Of a stretch of 64,000 nt of DNA, positions 13,134 through 24,207 are shown in pieces (position 1 is the stretch's first letter; every line of letters starts with the position of its first letter). Origin of the DNA: Oopsacas minuta (Eukaryota > Porifera > Hexactinellida > Lyssacinosida > Leucopsacidae). The notes beneath the pieces are model-generated. The model made no database searches, was not told the DNA's origin, and worked only from the letters and a program-made list of their open reading frames with translations. Position numbers and translations under genes: made by a program. The DNA lies in NCBI GenBank assembly GCA_024704765.1, contig JAKMXF010000304.1, positions 173,834 through 237,833 of the forward strand. Reading direction: 5' to 3'.

Positions 13134-13700
13134 TGGAACATTAATTATTAATCTATTTTCAAAATGTTGGAATACCAAATGATCTAAAGCTGTTTTGTTA
13201 CAAAGTCTAAAAAATTGTTATGATAAGTTCCAATGGTTCTGAGTTATCGCACCGACGATGGATATCCGATATCCATTATGGTCAAATCACGATGGTCATT
13301 TATTATTTACATCCAACTTCTCATACCATTGTAATACAATTTGATATGATATCTCGCAAGGTTATTGCGCATCTCAAAATTGACGATGTTCAGGATTACT
13401 TCATGGTGGTAAGAGGTATCATATCAAAGTTTATTACAAGGGTATGAAATGCTGGGTGTATACTATACACTGGCTATCCTGATTTGGGCATAATTTGCAC
13501 GATTATAGAGTTATACTCAGATATTTGAAAAAATATGTGACACCCATGGCCTGTGTGATAACTCAGGAACATACCAACTTTATTATGAAAAAATTTATAT
13601 CTTTGTACAGAGACGGCTTTTGATCATTTGGCAGTTCAACATTTTCAACATAGATTAATTAATAATTAACGTTACACATAATTTCAAAGATGGAGCAGTT
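13134..13700. repeat. Dispersed repeat, related to 48640-49190
   Basis: Diverged direct copy of 48640-49190. Both share ATTAATCTAT followed by a TTCAAA run, then CCAAATGAT, TGGGTGTATAC and GCTATCCT in the same order. Family unknown, possibly the non-coding tail of a DNA transposon because a Tc1 relic abuts it here. Confidence 0.5.
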
Positions 13701-13942
13701 TACAAATGTATTTGCCAATTACGCTAAGAAATGACGTCACTCCGATCTCAAAAGTTTCACAAATGTTGCTTTTATTTATTCTTCCATATCAATAATACAT
13801 ATATTCTGGTGAAAATGTTCCAGTTTCTTATTATCGACGATTATAGAGTTTCCCATCGAATATTTCCACTTCCTTTTATCTATGGTCCTTTTAAAATGAA
13901 CTCAGTGATCAGACTTTATCTTTAGTAGGCTATGAGTATGTA

Positions 13943-13973
13943 CTATCCACAGTGGCACGGCATGTGGAAATAG
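13943..13973. repeat. 5' end of RAG1-like element 1: TSD, heptamer, inner block
   Basis: Target duplication CTATC (13943-13947), heptamer CACAGTG (13948-13954), an 11-bp spacer, then GGAAATAG (13966-13973). It matches the inverted right end over CACAGTGGCACG and again at ATGTGGAAATAG, but the distance between these blocks differs between the ends. Confidence 0.85.
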
Positions 13974-16946
13974 TGAAAAAAATATAACCTCAAATTGCTT
14001 TATAGTGTTGATATTTGAATTCAGCACCCCCACAAACCTCGGAAAACATTTGACATCTCTACAATAGACTTTCCATTTAGCTCCTACGTCTATTCCAATG
14101 AGAGCATAATTGAAATTCGAAAGATTGATTTATGGTTTCAATTTTCGGTCATGATGTAATTTTGAATAATATGGATTCTCCACATCAAATAACTGCTATT
14201 TATAGTATACCAATCGAAAGCTCTTATGTTGCTGAATAATAAATCACGTTAATCTTGGCTCCAATGAACAGATGGAATTTACTATTCTCATTTTAAACAA
14301 GCTTGTTCGTACAAGTGCAATAAATAGAAACACGTTTCATTAAAACTCTAGTACTTTTTTTGCCTTCACTTGCGGAACTTTCCATTGCACTTTCCTAATA
14401 GCTCTTTTCGTCCTCTACAAAATACACTTTAAATTATGGTGTCAGGAAGTGTCAACGATATTTTTTTTTGCGATTTTAAATATAATCCATTCACAATTAT
14501 CTAATTTTTGGCCCATATAAATCATAAATAATTATTGTGGTTGTTTATTAGCACATTTTTCATTATGAATAACGAGGATGCATACACGTTCTTAACTGCA
14601 CAAAAGAATAAAACAATCACTTCTCTCGCGTCCTCGTTTATTGTCCTCAATAATTTGGAAGAAACAGAGCATGATACAGTTCGGAGAAAATTTTCGACCC
14701 TCAGAGAAGATAGGAGAGAATACCTGAAACGAGCCGATATAACTACTTGGAATGCGATACCTTTTCATACACCACTTAAACACCCGAGATTGAGTACAGG
14801 TTATCAATGCTCAGATGAAGTCATGGTGATAGGGAGTGTTTCTTCTAGCCAATCAACCTCTGTTTTCGAAGAAGATTTTAGTAAGCCCACCCGTAAGCCT
14901 CTGAGGGAATTATCAACTAAAGGTCTTCGCAGCCGATTGTCCTCCTTACTAACACATCTTGAAAAGGTTGCTGTACAAGAGAATGTTTCCAGTAAAGAAC
15001 TATCCTGTTACCTGATGATGCTATGTTCACAGACTGAATACGACTTTACTACTACCAAGTTCTGTAAAGAAATTACTGCTAAGGGAAGCTTCGGTCCAGT
15101 CTGCAATAAATTAACCTGCGATAAAGCTGCGTTCTTGATGGATTCTTTAGAAATTGGAAATAAGAAATACATCGATTTAAGACGATTATTGCTTTCAGAT
15201 GTCCAGCTTCCAGGTTACAATCGATTAGCTACCCATCGGTCTCAAATTTGCTTGACTAATGACATCTTTTCAGTTGATCGAGAACATCGGGTAGGCATTG
15301 CTGTATCTTACAAAAAGCTTCTGACTCATACAGTAAACAGAATATTGACTGCTTCTGCCAATGAAATTCCCAGCGCCAGCAGTCCTAAAAGGATACGAAT
15401 TTCAGATGGACTTGACGGTTCTGGCTCTCACCGGGTTTATCAGCAAGCGACTCACCCCAATATTTCAACAAAAAGTTTTATTTTATTCGGGTTTAAGGTG
15501 ATTTCCATATCCGACACCGATAACAAACTGATTTGGAAAAACCCTCTACCAAATTCTCCTTTCTCAATTAGACCCGTTGCGATACTAGCTCTACAGGAGA
15601 ACGAAGACAATATTCGATATCTTATAGATACACTAATCAATAAGGAGTCCACAGAGATAACGGAAAAGGGTTTAGAACTAACAAACGTATTTTGTGAAGT
15701 TGAAATTCAACGTTCACAATTGGATGGCAAAATGGCTAAGATTATTAGTGGAGCTGGCGGTGCATGTTGCCAGTTCTGCACAGCGACATTCAAACAAATC
15801 CATGATCGGGATATCGTAAAAGACGGTTTTCCAATTAATCGATCCATCACAGACCTGAAAGTATTATTTGATGAAGTTAACGAAGAGGAGTTTCTATCAT
15901 TATCTTCTGACAACAGATTCAACGTTACATACAGACCAATATCTGACTTAGAAATCATACCCAGTTCGCCTTTGCATGCATATCTCCGATGTTTTGGCTG
16001 GTTTTTACATCTAATTAGCCATTTGCACGCAGGAGTATTTAAGTGGTCACCAACTTCTAAGAGAGTCTCAGATGCTAAAACTTTCGTTACAAGTTTAATT
16101 AAAGACAATCTCAATATTATTATTGACATCCCTTCAACACAGGGTGGCACAACGACTACTGGTAATGTGGTAAGACGATGCTTGATAAGAAAGGATGACA
16201 ACGATCAAGATTTCCTCTACTGGGTTTTGACAGTGATCCGTCTGAGTTCAAGTCCCACATAATTGAAATTCACACATGCCTAGGAGCAATCCTACGCGTC
16301 TATAATAGCAGCAGAAGAGTGGATACAGAAGAACTAGCGCTTGTTTGCAGTAATATCTACCAGTCAATTCTCTGTGCATTTCCTTGGGCTAATGTTTCCC
16401 CGACGTTACACAAACTGTTAGCACATGCACCGGAAATCATCTCAACGTTTAATGATGGACATGGGCTAGAGAAGTTATCTGAAGAAGGACTAGAGGCTTC
16501 TAACAAATATATTCGGAGATACAGAGATCGTCTTGCTCGCAAGTTTTCATTTGAAGAAAATTTAAAGGATGTATTTGTTCGATTGATTTCTCACAGTGAT
16601 CCCATGCTGTTAATGAATCGCAAGTTTTCTATTCCAAGGCCTCCATCTACCCAAGGACTTAGATGTAGCCAAGATATTTTAGTGAACACCCTTATTCGTG
16701 ATAATGAAGATCATAATGCTGATTAAAAGTAGACCTCTCAATCGATTAATAGAAAATTTGGGGAATTTTCACACCTCAGATAGGTGACAATGACGTCATA
16801 ACTTTGTCACCTGAAGGGATAGAGAAAAAATGAGTATCCCATTCGATTCGTTGGGCTCGAAAACCTATATGACAATAATACATTTTGAGGACCTATGTGC
16901 CATCAAAATGCCTATTTCCACATTCTGACCATTTCGTGCCACTGTG
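13948..16946. mobile_element. RAG1/Transib-like DNA transposon, copy 1 (2999 bp)
   Basis: Both ends start with the RAG/Transib heptamer CACAGTG followed by GCACG, in inverted orientation. The flanks carry a 5-bp target duplication with one mismatch (CTATC left, CTATT right), the length typical of Transib and ProtoRAG insertions. Inside is one intronless RAG1-like gene on the plus strand and nothing resembling RAG2, so the element is of the RAG1-only kind. A second member of the same family is at 51177-60656. Confidence 0.9.
14565..16726 (+). pseudogene. RAG1/Transib-like transposase, one frameshift
   Basis: About 720 codons with a single frameshift near 16223-16229 in a GTTTT run. The ATG at 14565 (MNNEDAYTF) is chosen because copy 2 aligns from its first residue. 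Core features in RAG1 order: LPGY near residue 220; SDGLDGSG with the first catalytic Asp (D281); a CxxC pair in CCQFC (C402, C405), as in the RAG1 zinc-binding region; SPLHAYLRCF; GGTTTTGNVVRRC. After the frameshift come HKLLAHAPEII (the His pair of the RAG1 zinc site) and SEEGLEASNKYIRRYR with the catalytic Glu (codon 16493-16495). The RAG1-type D708 is not obvious before LHAYLR. There is no N-terminal RING finger. The transposase would cut at the flanking CACAGTG ends. One base would open the frame, so the damage may be a sequencing error. Confidence 0.88.
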
Positions 16947-16951
16947 CTATT
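16911..16951. repeat. 3' end of RAG1-like element 1: inner block, heptamer, TSD
   Basis: Reading inward on the minus strand: heptamer CACAGTG (16946-16940), a 20-bp spacer, then GGAAATAG (16919-16912). The target duplication CTATT is at 16947-16951. Same motifs as the left end, with a spacer 9 bp longer. Confidence 0.85.
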
Positions 16952-18114
16952 TGTATGACAAATGACTTGGCCATAAAGTTTGAGATTGATATTTGTGAAT
17001 ATTTCCAAAATATATCATCTATGGTCACTATTACGTCTGTAAAACATGCTAACTTTATCATCACAAATCTTTGATGTTTTGTATGAAACCACCATGAAAT
17101 CCCATCATAAATTTTGGAATCGTAGATACAATTATGCAGACTTTTAATATTGACATCATTTCTTTAAAAACTACATCTCATTGTAATTCATCTATCTATT
17201 ACTTTGCAAGGAACATACTCATTAGTGATTAGGATTATTTACAGCTGAGCGATGCTTCTCAACAAGTAGTCGTCTACATCTTAGGGTATGTTTCTTTGAA
17301 GCTATCAGAACTAACCCACTGTTCTCTCTGTTTGGGCTCCTTGAACAACAATCTTATTTACTCTGAGTATGTTGGTGACTTATATAAGGGGGTTTGACTC
17401 TACCCTGTACTTCATTAAATTACTATATATTAAGTGCATTTTATTTGTTTGATGTTCGGAGAAAGAAATTAGAAGTTCAAATAAATCCTTGGAAATCTCT
17501 AGCACAGATACTACTCTGTATAGCAACAGTTGAATGAGATTCTCGCTTTGCTTGTGTAGATCACTAGAAAAGTCTAAAGTTTAGTACCAATCATATTTCC
17601 AACATCTGCTTTAATAACTTAAGGAAACAGGTCTGTTAAACTCGGCGTAAGGACCAAGTTACTGCTTTCAAGTAAAAAAAACAGCGTAAATGTCAAATGT
17701 GTCGCAACAGTATGCTATATAATTAGTATAACCAGTTTATTTCTTTTCATGTATCTCTCCTCATATCTATAAATGATACTTCTACTCACACCTATTGTTG
17801 TTCTTAGTACTATATACTATATAAATATATTACCATATAAGTATATTATTGTTAGTTTATGCCATGTTATTGTGGTTAAATTTACTGAGAACGCATTCTC
17901 AGAAAGATTTTTAGTGTTTCCGCCGTATGTGGAAACCTATTTACAGTTGAATTTGTAATCGTAACAACAATTCTTCACGATCAAACAGAATATAATCAAT
18001 GGCCTGAAAAATAATTTGGCAATTCTTTGCTTTGCTAGCCGTGCATATAGTAAGCCGTGGACGTGTAGAGTCTCCTGTTGAGATTCTGAAAGTTGTAAAT
18101 TCACAGATGTGTTA
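16952..18114. other. Non-coding stretch
   Basis: AT-rich, only chance ORFs; nothing recognised. Confidence 0.5.
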
Positions 18115-19884
18115 CAGTAAACCTCCAATTTGGGAACACTTTTTGGACTGCTGAAAAGTGTTCCTAATGTGGAGGTGTTCCTTGGTTTGCCTTTTGTGGC
18201 CTATCATTAACTTTATGAGGTGTATGAATGTTTGTTTGCAAACATGTGCAAGATATACTACTGTAAGAAATGAATTTTCATCAACTACTCATATTTCATT
18301 TATTTTATTACTCATCTTTAGGGTAACACACGTCATTGAGTAGTACTTATGCATGTACTCGTTTGATGAATCTGTATTATTACATGTAATTAGTAGTTGA
18401 ATTGGTTAAACTTTGAAAAGTCTGTGAGGCTTTTCTAAGACATGTGGCAAGGCTTTTCTATAATACGTCTATATAACACCCAGTACCGATGATTGTACCT
18501 AGGGCATTAGGATTCTGAATCGCATATAACTTGAGCACCTATATAGCAGTGTTAATATCCCTGTCAGAAGGCACTGAATTGTGATAATTTGTTTTGTGGT
18601 AGATGGACCAAAGATTTGAACAAAATGTCATCTTCATACAAACAGTGGGGTGTGTATGGTTACGGGCCCAGGGTGCTAGACAAGCAAGATTCTAGATCTT
18701 CGAGTTCGATTTTGAAATTTCTTACATATCTGCAAAATTTCAAAACAATAGGATAAGATATGAGTTAGCCAATTGAGTTTACATATTCGTCTATCCATGG
18801 TCTATATGGCGCACAATTTTAAAATGGCCCCAAGGTACCGCTCTGTGGCATTACAATATTCCGAGATATCAATGTTCTCAAAAGGGTTCCATATAGCTAA
18901 GATATGTTTACATGCCATGCTAGAGCTCGATTTTTGATTTCGCTCCTGCCATCGCAGATTTCAACCCACAATTGCCAGTTTGATAATTTTGAGCGCCCTT
19001 GTAAACTATGGACAGACAAAAATGCAAACCCCCGTAGCTCACTTAAATCTTATCTGATTGCTTGGAAATTTGATACAAGATGTGGGTAGGAAAGTTCTCT
19101 TAATCATGAGTCTAAGTAGAAGATCGAATTCAGCACCCTGGACCAGGGTTGGCAAGGTTAACCCACCCGCCGGTTTAAACCATGGTTTATACCGAGTTAA
19201 ACCTAATTTATGGTCAAACTGGTTATTACACTGTGCTAAACCTCATTTAATCGGGTAAACTACCAACTTGATTTGAGACTCTAATTTAGGATTTCCTGAC
19301 TATAATTTGATTAAATTGGAAACACAGTAAAACATTCAAAGTCTTCATAAATAAAGTTCTCTCCTCGTACAATTGACTTACAACCTAACGTTATTTATTA
19401 AGAATTTAGCATGATTCCAATTAATATATGCATAAAATCATATTAAAATTGAGTTTCCAAAAGGGGGGGAACTATACTTCTATAGTTTGATTAACCCGGG
19501 TTAAACTCCAACCCTGCCTTGAACCCTAACATTACAATGGGAAATGGCTTCCTTTTCATAAATCATTTAATGATCAGTCGTGTGAAGAAATAAGCAAACA
19601 TTGCATCGATCACACTGACCTGTGACAAAATACAGCCCACTGACCGTTATGTTGAATCCCACGAATTATGATAATACTTATGTTCTTTAATGGGCGGTCC
19701 ATATGAATGTCTAAGTGATATTTGAGAGACAAAAGAGTGCTCCGTGTTCACTATAGGGAGCAGTTCCTTAATGGAAGGTAGGTATCAATCTTAAAGCGAA
19801 GGAGATAATCGTGTCTTAAATACAGTGTCCCCTTAACTGAGGTGTTCCTTAATCGGATGAGTTCCCTAATGGAGGTTTACTTGT
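18115..19884. mobile_element. Non-autonomous pogo-like element, 1.8 kb
   Basis: The left end after TA reads CAGTAAACCTCCAATTTGGG. The right end, reverse-complemented, reads AGTAAACCTCCATTAGGGAA. Both ends continue with repeated GTTCC-type motifs (GTGTTCCT). CAGTA termini next to TA fit pogo-type Tc1/mariner elements. No transposase ORF is visible inside. A hAT-type MITE (19144-19516) is nested in it. Confidence 0.55.
19144..19516. mobile_element. hAT-type MITE
   Basis: Ends CAGGGTTGG and CCAACCCTG, with GGTTAACCC and GGGTTAAAC just inside. The flanking 8-mers CCCTGGAC (19136-19143) and CCTTGAAC (19517-19524) agree at 6 of 8 positions, consistent with an aged 8-bp hAT duplication. Length 373 bp, no ORF. 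It lies inside the pogo-like element. Confidence 0.7.
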
Positions 19885-19899
19885 TATGAATAATCTCAC

Positions 19900-20400
19900 C
19901 TCTTTGCATATTATTCAAAATCATGCTAGAGATTCGTTTAACTGGTAGTAAGGGGTAATCGAGTATCTAGATTTCAATTTTGACATTTTCACACCTATAT
20001 CTACTTGATTTTATCATATGATTAATACTATTTTACACCTTCTGGTCTATTTTTCTAATTATATTGCAGATTTCGTTAGAACTGCTAATTCAGGGGTAAT
20101 CGAGCGTGTAGTTTCCAATTTAACATTTTTCAAATTTATGTCTACATTATTTATCATATTTTTACACAATTTTCTAATTTTTGAATTGATCATAGGAATT
20201 TCGTTTCAGATGTAAGGTAATTGGAGGACAACTTTTCGGAAACTTATCCATTGGATTTAAGGATAGTACATGAAGTACATTAAGGGAAGAATAATAATGA
20301 ATATACTGAAATATTTATCAGATCCAGGAGCCCAAGGTCATTCGGGCCCATGCATTGCGGCATTTACACGAGGGGTCAGGTGAGCTGCCCCCCATAAATG
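19900..20400. repeat. Dispersed repeat, related to 49936-50330
   Basis: Shares with 49936-50330, in order: TTCAAAATCATGCTAGAGAT, CAATTTTGACATTTTCA, AAATATTTATCAGATCCAGG and GAGCCCA, finishing in a short GC-rich tail (GGGGTCAGG then GCCCCCC). The tail and fixed 3' side could mark the end of a transposon; family unknown. Confidence 0.6.
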
Positions 20401-21318
20401 TAACAAAAACAATTTACCTTAAGTGCACTAGCAGTCTCTTGACTGGACATTTTATTCAAACCTCATTGCGAGTGAATTTCCTATTTTTGTAAACACACAC
20501 AGGCCATAGACAAGAGAGGAATTGATGGGTTTTAACCCAATTTATTATACTATCAGTTTAATTCTTTAAGGCCAATATATAAGCCATATTTATCACTCAA
20601 GTTCCCCGCATTTGAGCATCGAAACCCGCTGACTCTCGTTGGTAGCCGAAATCTCCTTATTTTTTAGTTACTCTCGTTGGTATCCGAAAAGCCCATTATT
20701 TCGGGGTCGAACTCTATTAATGCTAGCAAACTACCTCAATGTCATTTTTATACATGAAGAATACAGTCAAACGTTGATTAATGCTTATTCATCAGGTTTT
20801 ACGGGAATTTATAATGGTAATTTGGCAGCTACACAGGGCTAGCATAAAAATTTGGTAAGTTCGTTCATGTTTTTCAATTATATTCTTTGATTTCTCAATT
20901 GCTGGACTAAGATTTGCCTTTCTCGGTTTATGCTTACCTAATCATATGATGCAAGCAAAATTCGTTCACTTACGCTGCTATGCCTATAAACACTATGTGT
21001 TTGCAACAGACATCAGAGGCTGCCTCTAGTATTCTTATGAATTTAATTTACAGTGAGTATTCCTACATATCGATCATTAAAACGACTCAATAAAATTGTT
21101 ATGGCGAGTCGCCACGTTATATTTATTTAGCAAACATGATTAGATGTTTATTCAATTGCCTTTTATCTAGTTTTGTGACATAGGAACAAAATATCTTATG
21201 GGTCAATGCGTTATGTCATTTACTTGAGAACTTTGAGCTATTCCGCTTGGGTCTTACAACTTGTTCTTAAGTTAATTACATTCACACACATGTCAAATTT
21301 CAAGTTGTTTAGGTGTAG
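20401..21318. other. Non-coding stretch
   Basis: Contains a short tandem similarity at 20634-20690 (CTCTCGTTGGTA twice). No gene seen. Confidence 0.45.
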
Positions 21319-22212
21319 CTCAAATATGTTGGGAATATTTTTCCTAGCAACGTGATGTCCTAGGAATGTTGTCACATTCCTAGGATGTTCGACAACGTTA
21401 GGGCAGCAGAGTTTATTTATATAGATATCTACCTGGATTGTAATTTATACCACTATTTACTAGATCGTCCACTGCGACCTCTTAATTTATTCTAATTTTT
21501 GCAAATGTCTTGCAAAATCATAATTTCAGTGTCGTTATTTGTTGGAAATATATTTCACCTGTACACGTAATATTTAATGTGTAGGTCAAGGTATATGACC
21601 AAGTTATTTATGTTAAATTGATATGTATATTCTTCAATTTGAATAGTTTATTAACTAAGCCTCTATGAAATTTACAATTATGTAATTTAGGAATGGCTAT
21701 AATCTATTTCTATTGAGTACGAACTCAATACATTGTGATAGGGAACATAATCAAGAGTGTGGAACTTTGTATGAGCCCCAGTTGATAGAATTTTGAATAT
21801 CCCAATCTTCAAGATATATATTTGTGCTATTCTATGTGAAACTTAGTTACTAGACTAAGTATTCCTATTTTACATGTTCTGATCAAATCAAACCCGGTTT
21901 TATCCCTTAATCCACTTCTTAAAAATATCCTATACTCTACGAAATCATCTCTCAAATAACACGATGAAATCATGTTTTTGTAGGAAATATTTGAAAGTTG
22001 GAGGGTCATTTTTAGGTCTCAGTGGATAATCTAGTATAATTGTGTTGAACCATAAATAGAAAGGTCGGTGTGTATAAATAGACTCAGCTAGCTTAGCTGC
22101 GTCGAACAAGGTGACACTCGATTGGTTTTGGGTAAATTTTCAGGATGAAATGTTGGCACATTCCTGGATGATTCCTGCGATGCTAGTGAAATAAATTCCT
22201 AACATACTCGAG
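21319..22212. mobile_element. Non-autonomous element with inverted ends, 0.9 kb
   Basis: The left end reads CTCAAATATGTTGGGAATAT. The right end, reverse-complemented, reads CTCGAGTATGTTAGGAATTT. Similarity continues about 60 bp inward (TAGCAACG/TAGCATCG, GGAATGT). No ORF of note. A stretch near 22065-22170 also resembles 62335-62450, so relatives are dispersed. The exact boundary and target duplication are unclear; the TATGTT core next to TA would suit a Tc1/mariner-type insertion. Confidence 0.5.
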
Positions 22213-23585
22213 TGATCACTTAAATGTGTGAATCTTTACGCTAATGACGAATATCGACATATAAATTGGATTAGAACCTACTGGAAATTAGGGAGGGTTT
22301 TTGATATTCAAATGTGTCTCACGCATGTCAAACTGATTTACAAATGTGCCAAAACCATTTTTCAAAATGGCACCAATTGTTATGGTATGTGGATGTAATG
22401 TTTCATTCTTTTATCAAAAGATGCACACTATCGTGAAATCTGGGAGCTCAACAGCTCTACTAATACACATGTCACGTACATGTCATTATATGTATAAATT
22501 GAATTATCATTAGTCATGTATACTCCTCAGGGGAGGTGGATGTTAGTGTGACCCACTTTGGGCAAACCCACACTTAGAGCTAAGAATAATGCACCCGACT
22601 TTTGAAATTTTACGGCCTTGTTACATTATGGACCTTTTTCACAAATATTATAATCCAAATTCTAACAATTTTTCATATAATAATTCAAGTAAAATCTTAA
22701 TCAAATTCTTAGAATTAAGTTTGTATTCACAAAAATCTATTTGGTATTTCTTTGAATTCTTCTTAGAGAATTACCAGAAATTCCGATAATATTTCTCAAT
22801 TTTATTAATTTTTCTAAGATTTCGAGCCAATGTTTACCAAAAATATTATGTGAGTTAGAGGGTTCACTTAAATAATGTTTTTTTTCATTATTTTCATTAT
22901 TTTTTTCACTCCCGATGGTATCTTAATGTTGCAATTCATATTCAAGACAAGATACCACATGCTATATGCATGCTGATTTAATAAATGACAAATTCTTAAA
23001 TGATTTCGCTAGTTCCATTTACGTATTCTATTGTCTGTTATGAATATTCAAATTATACAATTGAATGAATGCTATTTCAAGTTCTAATTAGTCATACTAA
23101 GATTAAGTAACTTTTTCTATGGTTATCAGTACCCCCCATTTACTTCTTAATATTGTTTGTTAATTAACTGACTTTCACGTTTGGTGATCCATTGGTGATA
23201 TCTAGGGGTTCTCGCGACAATAGTACACTTCACAATCTAGGATGTTTATTTTAGACTGGAGTATGAAGATGTCAGGCACAGAATTCACGTCTTAATTTGG
23301 CCCTCTAACAAACACTCGAATTGATTCCAAGATACAAACGAGGCTCAGGTTATGATGTTTTCTTACTAATGCATCCTCATCTGGAGTAAATTCACTTTTA
23401 AATATGGCGGAGTATGTTTTTGTGTTGCCATTAATGATTTTAACCAGTTGAAACTCATAAACCTTCCCACTGCAACATATGCCTGTAGATTACGGCAAAA
23501 TAGCTCAGAATTCCATATCATACTAGTATTGATTATCTAAATCTAGGCCACGTTTTCGTTAAATTTCACTTCGGCTGCGTCATGC
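22213..23585. other. Non-coding stretch
   Basis: AT-rich; T-rich runs near 22870-22910. No gene or repeat recognised. Confidence 0.45.
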
Positions 23586-23593
23586 ATCCCTAG

Positions 23594-23968
23594 TAGGCCG
23601 GATCGAGAAAAGTATAAATCGTCGGTTCAACTTCTACCTAAGGGAAAAGTTACCTTACCAATTTCTAGGAAAATGCGAGACTTATATTTGAAAAATATTT
23701 CGATTTGACCCTTACGGTTTTATATTTTGCTGTGTCACTTTCGCAAAATTGATTTTTATATTGTCCGAATTTTCAAATTCCTTTGACTTAGCCCCTTTAT
23801 ATATATTATTTGGGAAAAGTAAGTTGTATGTTTGCTGTTGAATGGTGTATTAATCGAATTTCTATGTCCAAGGATACTCAAGTTATCAAGAAATATTTTT
23901 GCATATTCTATCATACCCTAACAATATTACCAACCACCCCCCTTTTTTTCCGATTATTTGAAAATTCT
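23594..23968. repeat. Left long TIR of the 8-bp-TSD transposon
   Basis: Starts TAGGCCGG and pairs with 26380-26749 through GTATAAATCGTCGGTTCAAC, AACTTCTACCTAAG and a C/T-rich inner part, ending near CCGATTATTT. The arms differ by scattered substitutions. Confidence 0.85.
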
Positions 23969-24207
23969 ATATTCTTAGTAAAACTAGCTATATAATCACC
24001 AAACTTAATATATTTCTTTATCTAGATCCAAATTCATCAATAGGTTACCACAAAGAAATTTTATCAACATTCCTTATCTCTTGTTCTTAACTTAGTTACC
24101 ATTTATCTAGCATGGATTTTATGGTCAATTATAGTATCTATATCAATGCTCGATCAAATATTCATTTTATTGAGTGATTATATTCCTAAAATTTAATTAT
24201 TTTTGAA

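Noticed and set aside
15707-16201. 164-codon minus-strand ORF inside RAG1-like copy 1
   Set aside because: It is the antisense shadow of the conserved transposase core; its translation shows no motif.
22065-22130. tRNA-like A and B box resemblance (TAGCTTAGCTG ... GTCGAAC), possible SINE
   Set aside because: The boxes are too close together and the segment is palindromic; the 62.3-kb relative supports only a generic repeat.
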